A stretch of 64,000 nt of DNA, from assembly GCA_017395045.1 (NCBI GenBank), contig JAFPWG010000027.1, positions 113,637-177,636 of the forward strand, written 5' to 3'. Of this stretch, positions 42,332-50,266 are shown in pieces. The first letter of the stretch is position 1, and each line of letters begins with the position of its first letter. The notes under the pieces were generated by a model that did not search any database, had not been told where the DNA came from, and saw nothing but the letters and a program-made list of their open reading frames with translations. Source of the DNA: Bacteroidales bacterium. GTDB lineage: Bacteria; Bacteroidota; Bacteroidia; Bacteroidales; UBA932. Position numbers and translations under genes: made by a program.

Positions 42332-43570
42332 TCAGTCCGATTTGCGCCCGTATCGGGCGATGATGGCATTGACGGCCGTACGGGCGGAGGCGACGGCTTC
42401 CACGACGGTTCTGGGGCCCTTGAGGAAGTCTCCGGCCGTAAAGACGTTGTCGACGTCGGCGATGCGTACCTGGCCGTCCTCGTTCACTTCCGGCCAGCCC
42501 CACTTGTCCCAGACGGGTTCGCAGCCCGCGAAGATGGAGAAATCGGGCTTCTCGCTGATGGCCGTGAGGAGGGTGTCGCAGACCTCTTCGTGCTCGGTGC
42601 CTTCGATGATGTGGGTGGAGACCTTGCCGGTTTCCGGATCGGTCACGTTCTCGCAGTCGCAGAACACGACGCTGCCTTTCCGGACTTCGACCGGCGCCTG
42701 GAAGACTCGGAAATGCACGCCGTCGCGCATCGCTTCCTCCACCTCGATCGGGTTTGCAGGCATGTTGCCGTAGTCCTTGCGGTAGTAGATCCAGGTTTCG
42801 GCGCCCTGGCGGATGGCCGTGCGGCTGGCGTCCATCGCGACGTTGCCGCCGCCGATGACGATGACTTTCCGGCCCAGGTCGAAGGCGGACGGATTCTTGA
42901 GGAAGGGGAGCGCCTGGAGCCCCTTGCCTTCACCCGGAATCTGGAGGACGGCGGGCTTTTCGGCGCCGGCCCCGAGGAGGACGGCGTCATACCGGGCCGC
43001 GACGCGGTCCAGCAGGATGTCCTTGCCGACTTCGATCCCGCCCTGGAATTCGATCCCGGCATCCTCGAACATGCGTTCGAAGGCATTGACATATTTGCGG
43101 TCCAGCCGGAAGGCGGGGATTCCGTAGCGGAGCACGCCGCCGATCCGGGGGTTCGCGTCGGCGATGGCGATGTCGGCGCCCGCCCGGTAAAGCCACACCG
43201 TGGCGGCGATGCCCACGGGACCGGCACCGACGACGGCGATCCGCTTGCCGGCGAGGATGTCGGATTCCCGCTTGAGCTTTGCGCCGAACAGATAGGCGTC
43301 GGAGATTTCCTGTTCGATTTCGTACCAGCGGACCGGGATCTTCTTCACGTTCAGGACGCAGTTGCCGTAGCAGAACTGCCGCCAGTCGCACACCCGGGAC
43401 GTAATGGCCGAGAGGGGGTTGTTGTCGAAGAGGAGTTTCCCGGCTTCATCCAGTTTTTCTTCCCGATAGAGCTGCATGCATTCCGGGACGGGGGTATGGA
43501 CGGGACAGCCCTGCAGGGAGCATTTGGGCTTCTTGCACAGGAGACAGCGTTTCGCTTCGTTGTTTTTCAT
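42332..43570 (-). CDS. GltD/NfnB-like FAD and iron-sulfur oxidoreductase
   Basis: This 412-residue protein has an N-terminal cysteine-rich domain (C-L-L-C-K-K-P-K-C, then C-D-W-R-Q-F-C-Y-G-N-C) of the kind that binds two [4Fe-4S] clusters in the glutamate synthase small subunit. The FAD motif V-V-G-A-G-P-V-G-I and the NAD(P) motif V-I-G-G-G-N-V-A-M-D follow. It could be a ferredoxin/NAD(P) oxidoreductase subunit or an electron partner of another enzyme. The ATG at 43570 is used; one at 43606 would lie upstream of the expected transcription start. It heads the que-glp operon. Confidence 0.85.
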   Translation of the reverse strand: MKNNEAKRCLLCKKPKCSLQGCPVHTPVPECMQLYREEKLDEAGKLLFDNNPLSAITSRVCDWRQFCYGNCVLNVKKIPVRWYEIEQEISDAYLFGAKLKRESDILAGKRIAVVGAGPVGIAATVWLYRAGADIAIADANPRIGGVLRYGIPAFRLDRKYVNAFERMFEDAGIEFQGGIEVGKDILLDRVAARYDAVLLGAGAEKPAVLQIPGEGKGLQALPFLKNPSAFDLGRKVIVIGGGNVAMDASRTAIRQGAETWIYYRKDYGNMPANPIEVEEAMRDGVHFRVFQAPVEVRKGSVVFCDCENVTDPETGKVSTHIIEGTEHEEVCDTLLTAISEKPDFSIFAGCEPVWDKWGWPEVNEDGQVRIADVDNVFTAGDFLKGPRTVVEAVASARTAVNAIIARYGRKSD

Positions 43571-43594
43571 GTTCTTCGTTTGATTGTAATCATA

Positions 43595-43602
43595 CAAAGA
43601 TA
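43595..43602 (-). promoter_or_regulatory. -7 promoter element of the oxidoreductase-que-glp operon
   Basis: TATCTTTG on the minus strand, 24 bases before the ATG at 43570. Confidence 0.55.
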
Positions 43603-43613
43603 ACAAAAAAGTG

Positions 43614-44081
43614 TCAGAGATACAGGGCGTGCGTGTTTTTTATTTCGTCCATCACGAAGGTGGACAGGATGCTTCCGATGGAGTCGATCGTCCCGAGGAC
43701 GTTCAGGATGAATTCATTGTAGTATTTCATGTCCGGAGCGTGGATTTTCAGGAGGTAATCGTACTCACCGGAAATGTTATAGCACTCCGCCACCTGGGGA
43801 ATGTCCTTGATGATGGATACGAAGGTCCGTGCGACCTCCCGGTTCATCTGTTTGAGCTTCACCTGGCAGAAAACGACGAATCCCATATGCAGTTTCTCGG
43901 CATCCAGGACGGCGACGTATTTCTTGATGAAACCGTTTCTTTCCAGGCGCTTGAGCCGTTCGAACACGGGAGTGGTGGAAAGGTGGACGCGGGCGGCCAG
44001 TTCCTTGGTGGTCAGGCGGGCGTTCTGTTGCAGGCAGCGCAGGATGTCAATGTCGGTGGAATCGAGGAGAATGTCATTCAT
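43614..44081 (-). CDS. Lrp/AsnC family transcriptional regulator
   Basis: This 155-residue protein has an N-terminal helix-turn-helix (D-I-D-I-L-R-C-L-Q-Q-N-A-R-L-T-T-K-E-L-A, V-F-E-R-L-K-R-L-E-R-N-G-F-I) and a C-terminal RAM ligand-binding domain (A-E-C-Y-N-I-S-G-E-Y-D-Y-L-L-K-I). It is divergent from metY-metX, which makes control of methionine synthesis plausible, though Lrp-type proteins often act on several amino acid operons. It ends only 11 bases before the next promoter on the same strand. Confidence 0.92.
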   Translation of the reverse strand: MNDILLDSTDIDILRCLQQNARLTTKELAARVHLSTTPVFERLKRLERNGFIKKYVAVLDAEKLHMGFVVFCQVKLKQMNREVARTFVSIIKDIPQVAECYNISGEYDYLLKIHAPDMKYYNEFILNVLGTIDSIGSILSTFVMDEIKNTHALYL

Positions 44082-44150
44082 GGCGAAGAATATTATTCCA
44101 AAGGATTTGATTCAGATGGGATGATTTTCTTTTGTTCAATCATTTGTTGG

Positions 44151-44158
44151 CAAAATTA
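44151..44158 (-). promoter_or_regulatory. Possible -7 element of the Lrp-type gene
   Basis: TAATTTTG on the minus strand, about 70 bases before the ATG. No -33 match, so weak. Confidence 0.3.
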
Positions 44159-44185
44159 GAAATATTTTCTGTTTTTGAAAAGAAT

Positions 44186-44217
44186 CTTGTAGGATTCTTC
44201 CAAATAATCTACCTTTG
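44186..44217 (+). promoter_or_regulatory. Promoter of metY-metX
   Basis: CTTG at 44186-44189, 20 bases, TACCTTTG at 44210-44217, 20 bases before the ATG. The imperfect repeat AGAATCTTGTAGGATTCTT around the -33 box (44181-44199) could be a binding site for the divergent Lrp-type regulator. Confidence 0.55.
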
Positions 44218-44237
44218 TCCGGAAAAAAGACTGAAGA

Positions 44238-45521
44238 ATGAGCAGGATCGACACCCTTTGCGTCCATGCGGGTTACGAGCCCGGACGCGGCGAACCCCGG
44301 CAGATGCCCCTCGTGCAGAGCACGACGTTCAAGTACGAGACTTCCGACCAGATGGGCCGGCTCTTCGACCTGGAAGACTCCGGCTATTTCTATACCCGGC
44401 TGCAGAATCCCACGTGCGACAGGGTCGCCGCCCGCATCAACGCCCTGGAAGGGGGAGTCGGCGCCATCCTGACCTCGTCCGGCCAGGCGGCCAATCTGTT
44501 CGCCTGCCTGAACATCTGCAGGGCGGGAGACCATATCGTGGCCCTGAACAACATCTACGGCGGGACCTTCAACCTGCTGGGAGTGACGCTGAAGCAGATG
44601 GGCATCGAAGTCACCTTCGTGGACCACAAGGCTTCGGATGGGGAAGTGGAAGCCTGCTTCCGTCCGGAAACGAAACTCCTCTTCGGGGAGACGATCTCCA
44701 ATCCGGGTGTAGAAGTGCTTGATATCGAGCGGTTTGCAAAGTTCGCACACGCCCACGGAGTACCGCTGGTCATTGACAATACCTTTGCGACGCCGGTCCA
44801 CTGCCGTCCTTTCGAGTGGGGGGCCGACATCGTTACGCATTCCACGACCAAGTATATCGACGGACACGGGACCACCGTGGGAGGCTGCGTGGTGGACAGC
44901 GGAAACTTCGATTGGGAGGCTCACGCCGAAAAGTTCCCCGGCCTGACCACGCCGGACGCTTCCTATCACGGCCTCACCTACACGAAGAAGTTCGGAAAAG
45001 CGGCCTTCATCACGAAGGCGGTCACCCACCTGATGCGCGACCTGGGTTCCTCCCAGAGCCCGCAGAATGCTTTTTACCTGAACCTGGGCCTGCAGACGCT
45101 GCACCTCCGCATCCGCCGCGTTTCCGAAAGCGCCCTGAAAGTGGCGAAGTTCCTGAAGGCGCATCCGGCCGTCGCGTGGGTCCGCTATCCGGACCTTCCG
45201 GACGACCCTGAGCACGAAAAGCAACTGAAATACCTGCCTGAAGGCTCTTGCGGGGTGATGTGCGTCGGCCTGAAGGGAGGCCGTGATTTCGACAACCGCT
45301 TCATGGACGCCCTGCGGCTCGTCACTATCGAGACGCACGTGGCGGACTGCTATTCCTGCATCCTCCATCCCGCCTCCCACACGCACCGGCAGCTTTCGGA
45401 CGAGCAGCTCCGCGCCGCCGGCATCGACCCGAGCCTCATGCGGCTGTCCATCGGCCTGGAAGACCCGGACGACATCATTTCAGACCTGTCCAATGCCCTG
45501 GAGGCCGCCGCTTCGGTATGA
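44238..45521 (+). CDS. metY: O-acetylhomoserine sulfhydrylase
   Basis: This 427-residue PLP-dependent enzyme of the Cys/Met metabolism family makes homocysteine from O-acetylhomoserine and sulfide. The PLP lysine is Lys205 in H-S-T-T-K-Y-I-D-G-H-G. The opening T-L-C-V-H-A-G-Y and L-T-S-S-G-Q-A-A-N are typical. The length of about 427 favours MetY over cystathionine gamma-synthase (about 385). It overlaps metX by 4 bases, the usual partner that supplies its substrate. Confidence 0.94.
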   Translation: MSRIDTLCVHAGYEPGRGEPRQMPLVQSTTFKYETSDQMGRLFDLEDSGYFYTRLQNPTCDRVAARINALEGGVGAILTSSGQAANLFACLNICRAGDHIVALNNIYGGTFNLLGVTLKQMGIEVTFVDHKASDGEVEACFRPETKLLFGETISNPGVEVLDIERFAKFAHAHGVPLVIDNTFATPVHCRPFEWGADIVTHSTTKYIDGHGTTVGGCVVDSGNFDWEAHAEKFPGLTTPDASYHGLTYTKKFGKAAFITKAVTHLMRDLGSSQSPQNAFYLNLGLQTLHLRIRRVSESALKVAKFLKAHPAVAWVRYPDLPDDPEHEKQLKYLPEGSCGVMCVGLKGGRDFDNRFMDALRLVTIETHVADCYSCILHPASHTHRQLSDEQLRAAGIDPSLMRLSIGLEDPDDIISDLSNALEAAASV

Positions 45522-46522
45522 TCCGTCATGAGCTCATAGCCCGTCTCGAGCTGGAAGCCGGAGGCGTCCTTCCGGAGGCCCATATCGTTTACCATACCTC
45601 GCAGGAGGCATGGGACGGCCGGCAGCCGGTCATCTGGATCTGCCACGCCCTTACGGCCAACAGCGATCCCGAGGACTGGTGGCCTGAAATGGTGGGCCCG
45701 GGCAAGGCAATCGACACGGAAAGGAACTTCGTCGCCTGTGTCAACATGCTCGGTTCCGCCTATGGCTCCGAAGGACCGGCCAGGCTGAATCCGGCGACGG
45801 GGAGGCTCTGGCTCCTGGACTTTCCCAAGGTGACCGTACGGGACATGGTGGCTTCTTCTATCCTGGTTCGGAAGGAATTGGGTATCAATGCTGTGGACTT
45901 AATCGTGGGCAGTTCCATCGGCGGCTTCCAGGCCATTGAATGGGCTATCACGGAGCCTGATCTGTTCCGCCGCTGCGTGTTCATCGCCACGGCTCCGCGC
46001 ATTTCCCCGTACGCTTCCGCGACGGTGGAAGCGCAGCGGATGGCCCTGGAAGCGGATCCGACTTTCCGGGAGGCCAGGGACCTCTCCGGAGGTGCCGCCG
46101 GCCTGAAATGCGCCCGCGCCCAGGCGCTCATCTCATACCGTTGTTTCGAAGGCTACGGTCTTACGCAGGCGGAAGAGGATCCGGATACCCTTTTTGCCGG
46201 CCGGGCGGCTTCGTACGAGCGGTATCAGGGCGAGAAACTGGTCCGCAGGAACTTCGATGCCTATTCCTACTATACCATCTGCAACGCCCTGGACAGCCAG
46301 AATGTCGGACGGGGGCGAGGGGGCGTAGCCGCAGCCTTGTCCCGGATCAATGCCCGCACCACCGTGGTCGCCATCGACTCCGACAACCTGTTCCCGGCCG
46401 TGGAATCCCGGGCCTGGGCACCACTCATCCCGGGGGCCGAATACATCGAGATTTCGTCCCGGTTCGGACACGATGGCTTCCTGCTGGAGACGGCGCGGCT
46501 GACGGCGATCCTGATGAAATAG
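45518..46522 (+). CDS. metX: Homoserine O-acetyltransferase
   Basis: This 334-residue alpha/beta-hydrolase-fold enzyme transfers an acyl group, usually acetyl from acetyl-CoA, to homoserine. The nucleophile is the serine in V-G-S-S-I-G-G-F-Q, the Asp lies in A-I-D-S-D-N-L-F and the His in R-F-G-H-D-G-F-L. The H-A-L-T-A-N-S oxyanion region is near residue 43. It is slightly shorter than most MetX proteins (about 350-380). Coupling to metY supports the acetyl rather than the succinyl route. Confidence 0.92.
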   Translation: MIRHELIARLELEAGGVLPEAHIVYHTSQEAWDGRQPVIWICHALTANSDPEDWWPEMVGPGKAIDTERNFVACVNMLGSAYGSEGPARLNPATGRLWLLDFPKVTVRDMVASSILVRKELGINAVDLIVGSSIGGFQAIEWAITEPDLFRRCVFIATAPRISPYASATVEAQRMALEADPTFREARDLSGGAAGLKCARAQALISYRCFEGYGLTQAEEDPDTLFAGRAASYERYQGEKLVRRNFDAYSYYTICNALDSQNVGRGRGGVAAALSRINARTTVVAIDSDNLFPAVESRAWAPLIPGAEYIEISSRFGHDGFLLETARLTAILMK

Positions 46523-46544
46523 CCCTTTTCCCCATAAGTTGGGA

Positions 46545-46575
46545 TTGCAGGGCTCGGGGATTTGCCGTACCTTTG
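46545..46575 (+). promoter_or_regulatory. Promoter of the Fur-type gene, very close to its start
   Basis: ATTG at 46545-46548, 19 bases, TACCTTTG at 46568-46575. The -7 box ends only 6 bases before the ATG at 46582. Confidence 0.55.
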
Positions 46576-46581
46576 CACCGT

Positions 46582-46995
46582 ATGGAAGAACAGCACCTGA
46601 TCGAACTGATGCAACGCCATGGCGTAAAGCCGACGGCGAACCGCATCGTCATCGCACGCGCCCTGGCGGAAGCCGGTCGCCCCATGTCGATGACGGAGCT
46701 GGAAACCGTGCTGGAAACCATCGACAAATCCAATGTCTTCCGTACGCTCCAGGCTTTCCGGGACGCCCGTCTGGTCCATATGCTGGACGATACCGGCGAT
46801 GGGGCGCGTTACGAGCTCTGCCACAGCCACCACGACGATGCGGACGACGACGTCCACGTCCATTTCTACTGTGAAAAGTGCCACCGTACCTTCTGTTTGG
46901 AAGATATTCCCGTCCCTCCCGTCAGCGTTCCCGACGGGTTTGACGTCCACACCGTAAATTATTTGCTGAAAGGCGTTTGCCCGAACTGCCGATAG
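46582..46995 (+). CDS. Fur family transcriptional regulator
   Basis: This 137-residue metal-responsive regulator has a winged-helix domain (H-G-V-K-P-T-A-N-R-I-V-I-A-R-A-L through S-N-V-F-R-T-L-Q-A-F) and a dimerisation domain with the His-rich loop C-H-S-H-H-D-D-A-D-D-D-V-H-V-H-F. Two CxxC zinc sites, C-E-K-C and C-P-N-C, follow. It could be Fur, Zur or PerR; the residues visible do not decide. The ATG at 46582 is nearly at the predicted transcription start; a downstream ATG at 46609 is the alternative. The 3' end overlaps tcdA by 37 bases. Confidence 0.9.
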   Translation: MEEQHLIELMQRHGVKPTANRIVIARALAEAGRPMSMTELETVLETIDKSNVFRTLQAFRDARLVHMLDDTGDGARYELCHSHHDDADDDVHVHFYCEKCHRTFCLEDIPVPPVSVPDGFDVHTVNYLLKGVCPNCR

Positions 46996-47726
46996 ACGTC
47001 CCCGATCACCAGCGAAGCAAGCGTAAACCCGAAGGCGGCGGTCACGGTGACCAGGGACCCGTTGTGGGCGGCCTTGTCGAATTTCAATTCTTCCGGAAGG
47101 GCCGTATCTTCGCCCAGGTTGGGGAGCAGTTCTTCGTCATAGACGCAAAGGAAGCCTTTCTCCGGAAGGGTTCCGGCCTTGCGGAGTTTCTTGCGGAGCA
47201 TGGCTCCGAGCGGGCAGCCGCGGACTTCCCAGAAAGGGGCTACGCGCACTTGGGTGGGGTCGATCTTGCAGGCGGCCCCCATCGAGGAGAAAAAGGTCGC
47301 CGGTGTCGCGCAGGCGTGCAGGATCAGGGAGGCCTTGTCCTTCAGCGCGTCGATCGCGTCGATGATATAGTCGTACCCGTCCAGTCCGAAAGAAGACGCA
47401 GATGCCTCGTTGAACCGGGCATGGAGGGTCTTGATGTCCGCTTCCGGGTTGATTTCCAGCAGCTGGTCGCGAAGGGCCTCCACCTTGGACCGGCCCACGG
47501 TGCGGATTGTGGCCATCCGCTGGCGGTTGATGTTGGAAGGAGCGACGCAGTCGGCATCGACCAGCGTCAGGTGGACGACGCCGGAGCGGATGAGTCCTTC
47601 CGCACACCAGCTGCCTACGCCGCCGACGCCGAACAGGATCACCCGCACGGCGGCGAGGCGTTCCAGGACGCCGGCGCCGAGCAGGAGTTCGGCGCGGTTG
47701 AAAATCTCTTTTCCGGAGGGATCCAT
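46959..47726 (-). CDS. tcdA: tRNA threonylcarbamoyladenosine dehydratase
   Basis: This 255-residue E1-like (ThiF/MoeB superfamily) enzyme cyclises the t6A modification of tRNA to ct6A using ATP. The nucleotide motif G-V-G-G-V-G-S-W is near residue 33, followed by D-A-D-x-V-x-x-S-N-x-N-R-Q, typical of the family. The opening R-A-E-L-L-L-G and length agree with TcdA (268 in E. coli). It is the last gene of a five-gene minus-strand run, and its end overlaps the convergent Fur-type gene. Confidence 0.92.
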   Translation of the reverse strand: MDPSGKEIFNRAELLLGAGVLERLAAVRVILFGVGGVGSWCAEGLIRSGVVHLTLVDADCVAPSNINRQRMATIRTVGRSKVEALRDQLLEINPEADIKTLHARFNEASASSFGLDGYDYIIDAIDALKDKASLILHACATPATFFSSMGAACKIDPTQVRVAPFWEVRGCPLGAMLRKKLRKAGTLPEKGFLCVYDEELLPNLGEDTALPEELKFDKAAHNGSLVTVTAAFGFTLASLVIGDVYRQFGQTPFSK

Positions 47727-48649
47727 CAGCGGGCGAGCCAGCCGTCCAGGCGGGTGCAGACATCGCGCCAGACGTTTTCCCGTCCGGTTTCGTTCAGGAT
47801 TTCGTGGCGCATCCCGGGATAGACCTGGCTGGTCACTTCACGGTAGCCGCGGGCGCGGAGGAAGCTCACCGCTTCGGAGAACTTCTTCAGGCTGATGATG
47901 CAGGGATCCTCGGCCCCGGCGATGAAGTGGACCGGCAGGTCCGGATGGGAGACGCTCCAGCCGTCTGGGGAGTAGATGTCCTTCATCAGGAGGAACAGGC
48001 CGTTGCGGTAGCCGTTGGCCGTGAAGACGAAACCGCAGAGCGGATCGTTGTTGTAGGCCTGTACGTTGGCGATATTCGTGGAAAGCCAGGCGTTGCGCAG
48101 GCCGTCGGCCTTGAACTTCTTGTCGTTGTTGCCGGTACACAGGTTCGCGAGGAATGCCGAGCGGTAGCGCTGTCCTTTGAACAGGCCGATGCAACCTGCG
48201 AGGAAACTGCCCAGCCCGGCCGCGGGATTGTTGCTGGGACTTCCGCAGACGATAAGTCCGGCGATGTCCCTGTCGAAACGCTTGATGTAGCTGCGGACGA
48301 TCATCGACCCCATGCTGTGCCCGAAGAGGAAGACGGGAAGGTCGGGGAAACGTTTCCTGACCCACTCCGTGACGTTGTGGACGTCATTGACCAGCCCGGC
48401 CCGACCATCCTTTCCCAGATAGCCCAGGTCCTCGGCCGAGGTTACCGAGGCGCCGTGGCCGCGCAGGTCGTTGATGACGCAGGCGTAGCCCTTTTCGGCC
48501 AGATAATTCATGAAGGGGTAATAGCGCTCCTTGTGCTCGGCCATTCCGTGGACGAACTGTACGACGGCCTTGGGGCTGTCGGGAGCGATGACGACGGTAC
48601 TCAGGCGGACCCCGTCGGAGGCACCGGGAACGAGATAGGTTTCCATCAT
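47726..48649 (-). CDS. Alpha/beta hydrolase, lysophospholipase-like
   Basis: This 307-residue protein of the Hydrolase_4/monoacylglycerol lipase type has the nucleophile elbow F-G-H-S-M-G-S, a V-H-G-M-A-E-H oxyanion region near residue 33, an Asp in A-G-A-E-D-P and a His in M-R-H-E-I-L-N-E. All triad residues are present. It has no signal peptide, so it is likely cytoplasmic and acts on lysophospholipids or acylglycerols, though the substrate is not certain. It shares a base with the tcdA start and overlaps the rluA-like gene by 4 bases. Confidence 0.88.
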   Translation of the reverse strand: MMETYLVPGASDGVRLSTVVIAPDSPKAVVQFVHGMAEHKERYYPFMNYLAEKGYACVINDLRGHGASVTSAEDLGYLGKDGRAGLVNDVHNVTEWVRKRFPDLPVFLFGHSMGSMIVRSYIKRFDRDIAGLIVCGSPSNNPAAGLGSFLAGCIGLFKGQRYRSAFLANLCTGNNDKKFKADGLRNAWLSTNIANVQAYNNDPLCGFVFTANGYRNGLFLLMKDIYSPDGWSVSHPDLPVHFIAGAEDPCIISLKKFSEAVSFLRARGYREVTSQVYPGMRHEILNETGRENVWRDVCTRLDGWLAR

Positions 48650-49641
48650 TTTTCGAATCTGTCGAATGCTTCGGGAAGCGGGGATTTCAGGCGGACGACT
48701 TCGCCCGACATCGGATTGCGGAACACGAGGGTGGCCGCGTGGAGGGCGAGGCGGTGGACCGGATCGGTCTGGGCGCCGTATTTCTTGTCGCCGGCGATGG
48801 GATGGCCGATGTCGGCGGCATGGACGCGGATCTGGTTCTTCCGGCCGCTCTCCAGGGAGAATTCGGCCTTGGTGTATTCGCCGCGGCCCTTCCGGACATA
48901 ACCGAGCACTTTGTAGTGGGTGATGGCCAGCTGGCCGTCCCGGACTTCTTCCGGATAGGAATGGACGATGAGGGATTTCGGATTCTCCACAAGCCAGCTC
49001 TGGATGGCGCCGGATTCCTTCTCCAGCCGGTCTTCCAGGAATGCGATGTAGCGGCGCTCGATCACGAGTTCCTTCCAGCGGCTCTGGAGGATTTCCTTGG
49101 CGCGTTCGTTCTTGGCGAAGACGACAAGGCCGGAGGTGCCTTTGTCCAGACGGTGGACGATCCAGATCTTGGCGGTGCTGCGGTCCGGCGTCCGGCCGCT
49201 GATCAGGTCCTCCTTGCGGCGGGAGCGGGCCTGCACCTTCACATATGCGTTCAGGATGGCGTACAAAGTGGCTTCCTTGTGCCCTGACTTGCTCTGGGAT
49301 CCTTTGGCCGTGGAGACGGTCAGGAGGCCCGAGGGCTTGTCCACGACAATGTAATCGGCGTCTTCGAAGACAATCTTCACGCCGGCCTTTTCCACGGCTT
49401 CCCGGGCGTTTTCCGTGTTCTCACGCGCCATGGAAATGCCCTTGGGCAGTATCAGGAGGGCGTCTCCGGCCAAAAGCGGATGGTCGAAGGCGGTACGCTG
49501 CTCTCCGTTTACCAGGACCTGGCCTTTGGAAAGCATGTTCTTCACGCCGGTCTTGGACTGGCCGGGGAATATTTCGTACAGGTATTTCAGGAGGGGACTG
49601 TCGTGTGCGACGGTGAATTTCTGTCCGGCGGTCTGGTTCAT
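48646..49641 (-). CDS. RluA family pseudouridine synthase
   Basis: This 331-residue enzyme isomerises uridine to pseudouridine in RNA. The N-terminal S4-like segment covers about 25-75. The catalytic domain has the signature V-H-R-L-D-K-G-T-S-G-L-V-V-F-A-K with the catalytic Asp, and R-K-N-Q-I-R-V-H later. An Arg/Lys-rich insert (Q-A-R-S-R-R-K-E-D) sits before the catalytic motif. It is RluD/RluC-like but the target uridine cannot be deduced. It overlaps genes on both sides by 4 bases. Confidence 0.9.
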   Translation of the reverse strand: MNQTAGQKFTVAHDSPLLKYLYEIFPGQSKTGVKNMLSKGQVLVNGEQRTAFDHPLLAGDALLILPKGISMARENTENAREAVEKAGVKIVFEDADYIVVDKPSGLLTVSTAKGSQSKSGHKEATLYAILNAYVKVQARSRRKEDLISGRTPDRSTAKIWIVHRLDKGTSGLVVFAKNERAKEILQSRWKELVIERRYIAFLEDRLEKESGAIQSWLVENPKSLIVHSYPEEVRDGQLAITHYKVLGYVRKGRGEYTKAEFSLESGRKNQIRVHAADIGHPIAGDKKYGAQTDPVHRLALHAATLVFRNPMSGEVVRLKSPLPEAFDRFEK

Positions 49642-50261
49642 GTCTCTTCGATTAGTTCGTGGCAGTTTTCGGGGATGATCCGGAGGAAACGGTCCCGGGT
49701 CCCGGAAGGGATGAGGATGGCCTCCAGGGACTCGCAGTCGTCGAAGGCGTCTTCGCCGATGGCTTCCAGCCCCTTGTTCAGGCGGATCTGGTACAGGTTG
49801 ATGCAGCCTTGGAAGGCCCTGGCGCCGATGGCCCTGGTCGATGCGGGAAGCGAGATCCTTTCCAGGTTCCAGCAGTCACAGAAGGCTTCTTCGCCGATAT
49901 ACAAAAGTCCTTTCGGCAGCTTGACGGACGAAAGGAAGCCGCATTCATTGAAGGCGGCACGTCCGATGTGGGTGAGGGTGGATGGCAAATGGACCTTTTC
50001 CAGGAAGGAATTGCGTTCGTCCAGGGGAATCTCTTCGCCCGACTTCCGGTCTTCGGCCATATAGTCCTGGAAGGCAAACACTTCGTCGCAAAGGATCCGG
50101 CAGCCTTCCCGGACGGTGACTTCCGAAGGAAAGTTCTCCGCATCCAGGAGGCGGGTCCCGTCGGCAGAATAGGAGACGCGGTTGTCGTCGTCCCAGATGT
50201 CATCGGCAAGTTCCTCGGGAGACGGCGCTGTGGGGACGAGGAGGATTTCTTCGAGGGTCAT
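49638..50261 (-). CDS. BspA-type leucine-rich repeat protein without signal
   Basis: This 207-residue protein has four LRR_5 units of about 23 residues in its second half (I-G-R-A-A-F-N-E-C, I-G-E-E-A-F-C-D-C, I-G-A-R-A-F-Q-G-C, I-G-E-D-A-F-D-D-C). BspA-type repeats are usually in secreted proteins, but there is no signal peptide, so it is probably cytoplasmic and mediates protein contacts. The ATG at 50261 is 5 bases after the preceding gene; the upstream extension is that gene in another frame. It overlaps the rluA-like gene by 4 bases. Confidence 0.8.
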   Translation of the reverse strand: MTLEEILLVPTAPSPEELADDIWDDDNRVSYSADGTRLLDAENFPSEVTVREGCRILCDEVFAFQDYMAEDRKSGEEIPLDERNSFLEKVHLPSTLTHIGRAAFNECGFLSSVKLPKGLLYIGEEAFCDCWNLERISLPASTRAIGARAFQGCINLYQIRLNKGLEAIGEDAFDDCESLEAILIPSGTRDRFLRIIPENCHELIEET

Positions 50262-50266
50262 CGGAA

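Noticed and set aside
43571-43606. Upstream ATG for the GltD-like oxidoreductase
   Set aside because: It lies above the -7 box at 43595-43602, so it would not be in the mRNA; the added residues are not family-like.
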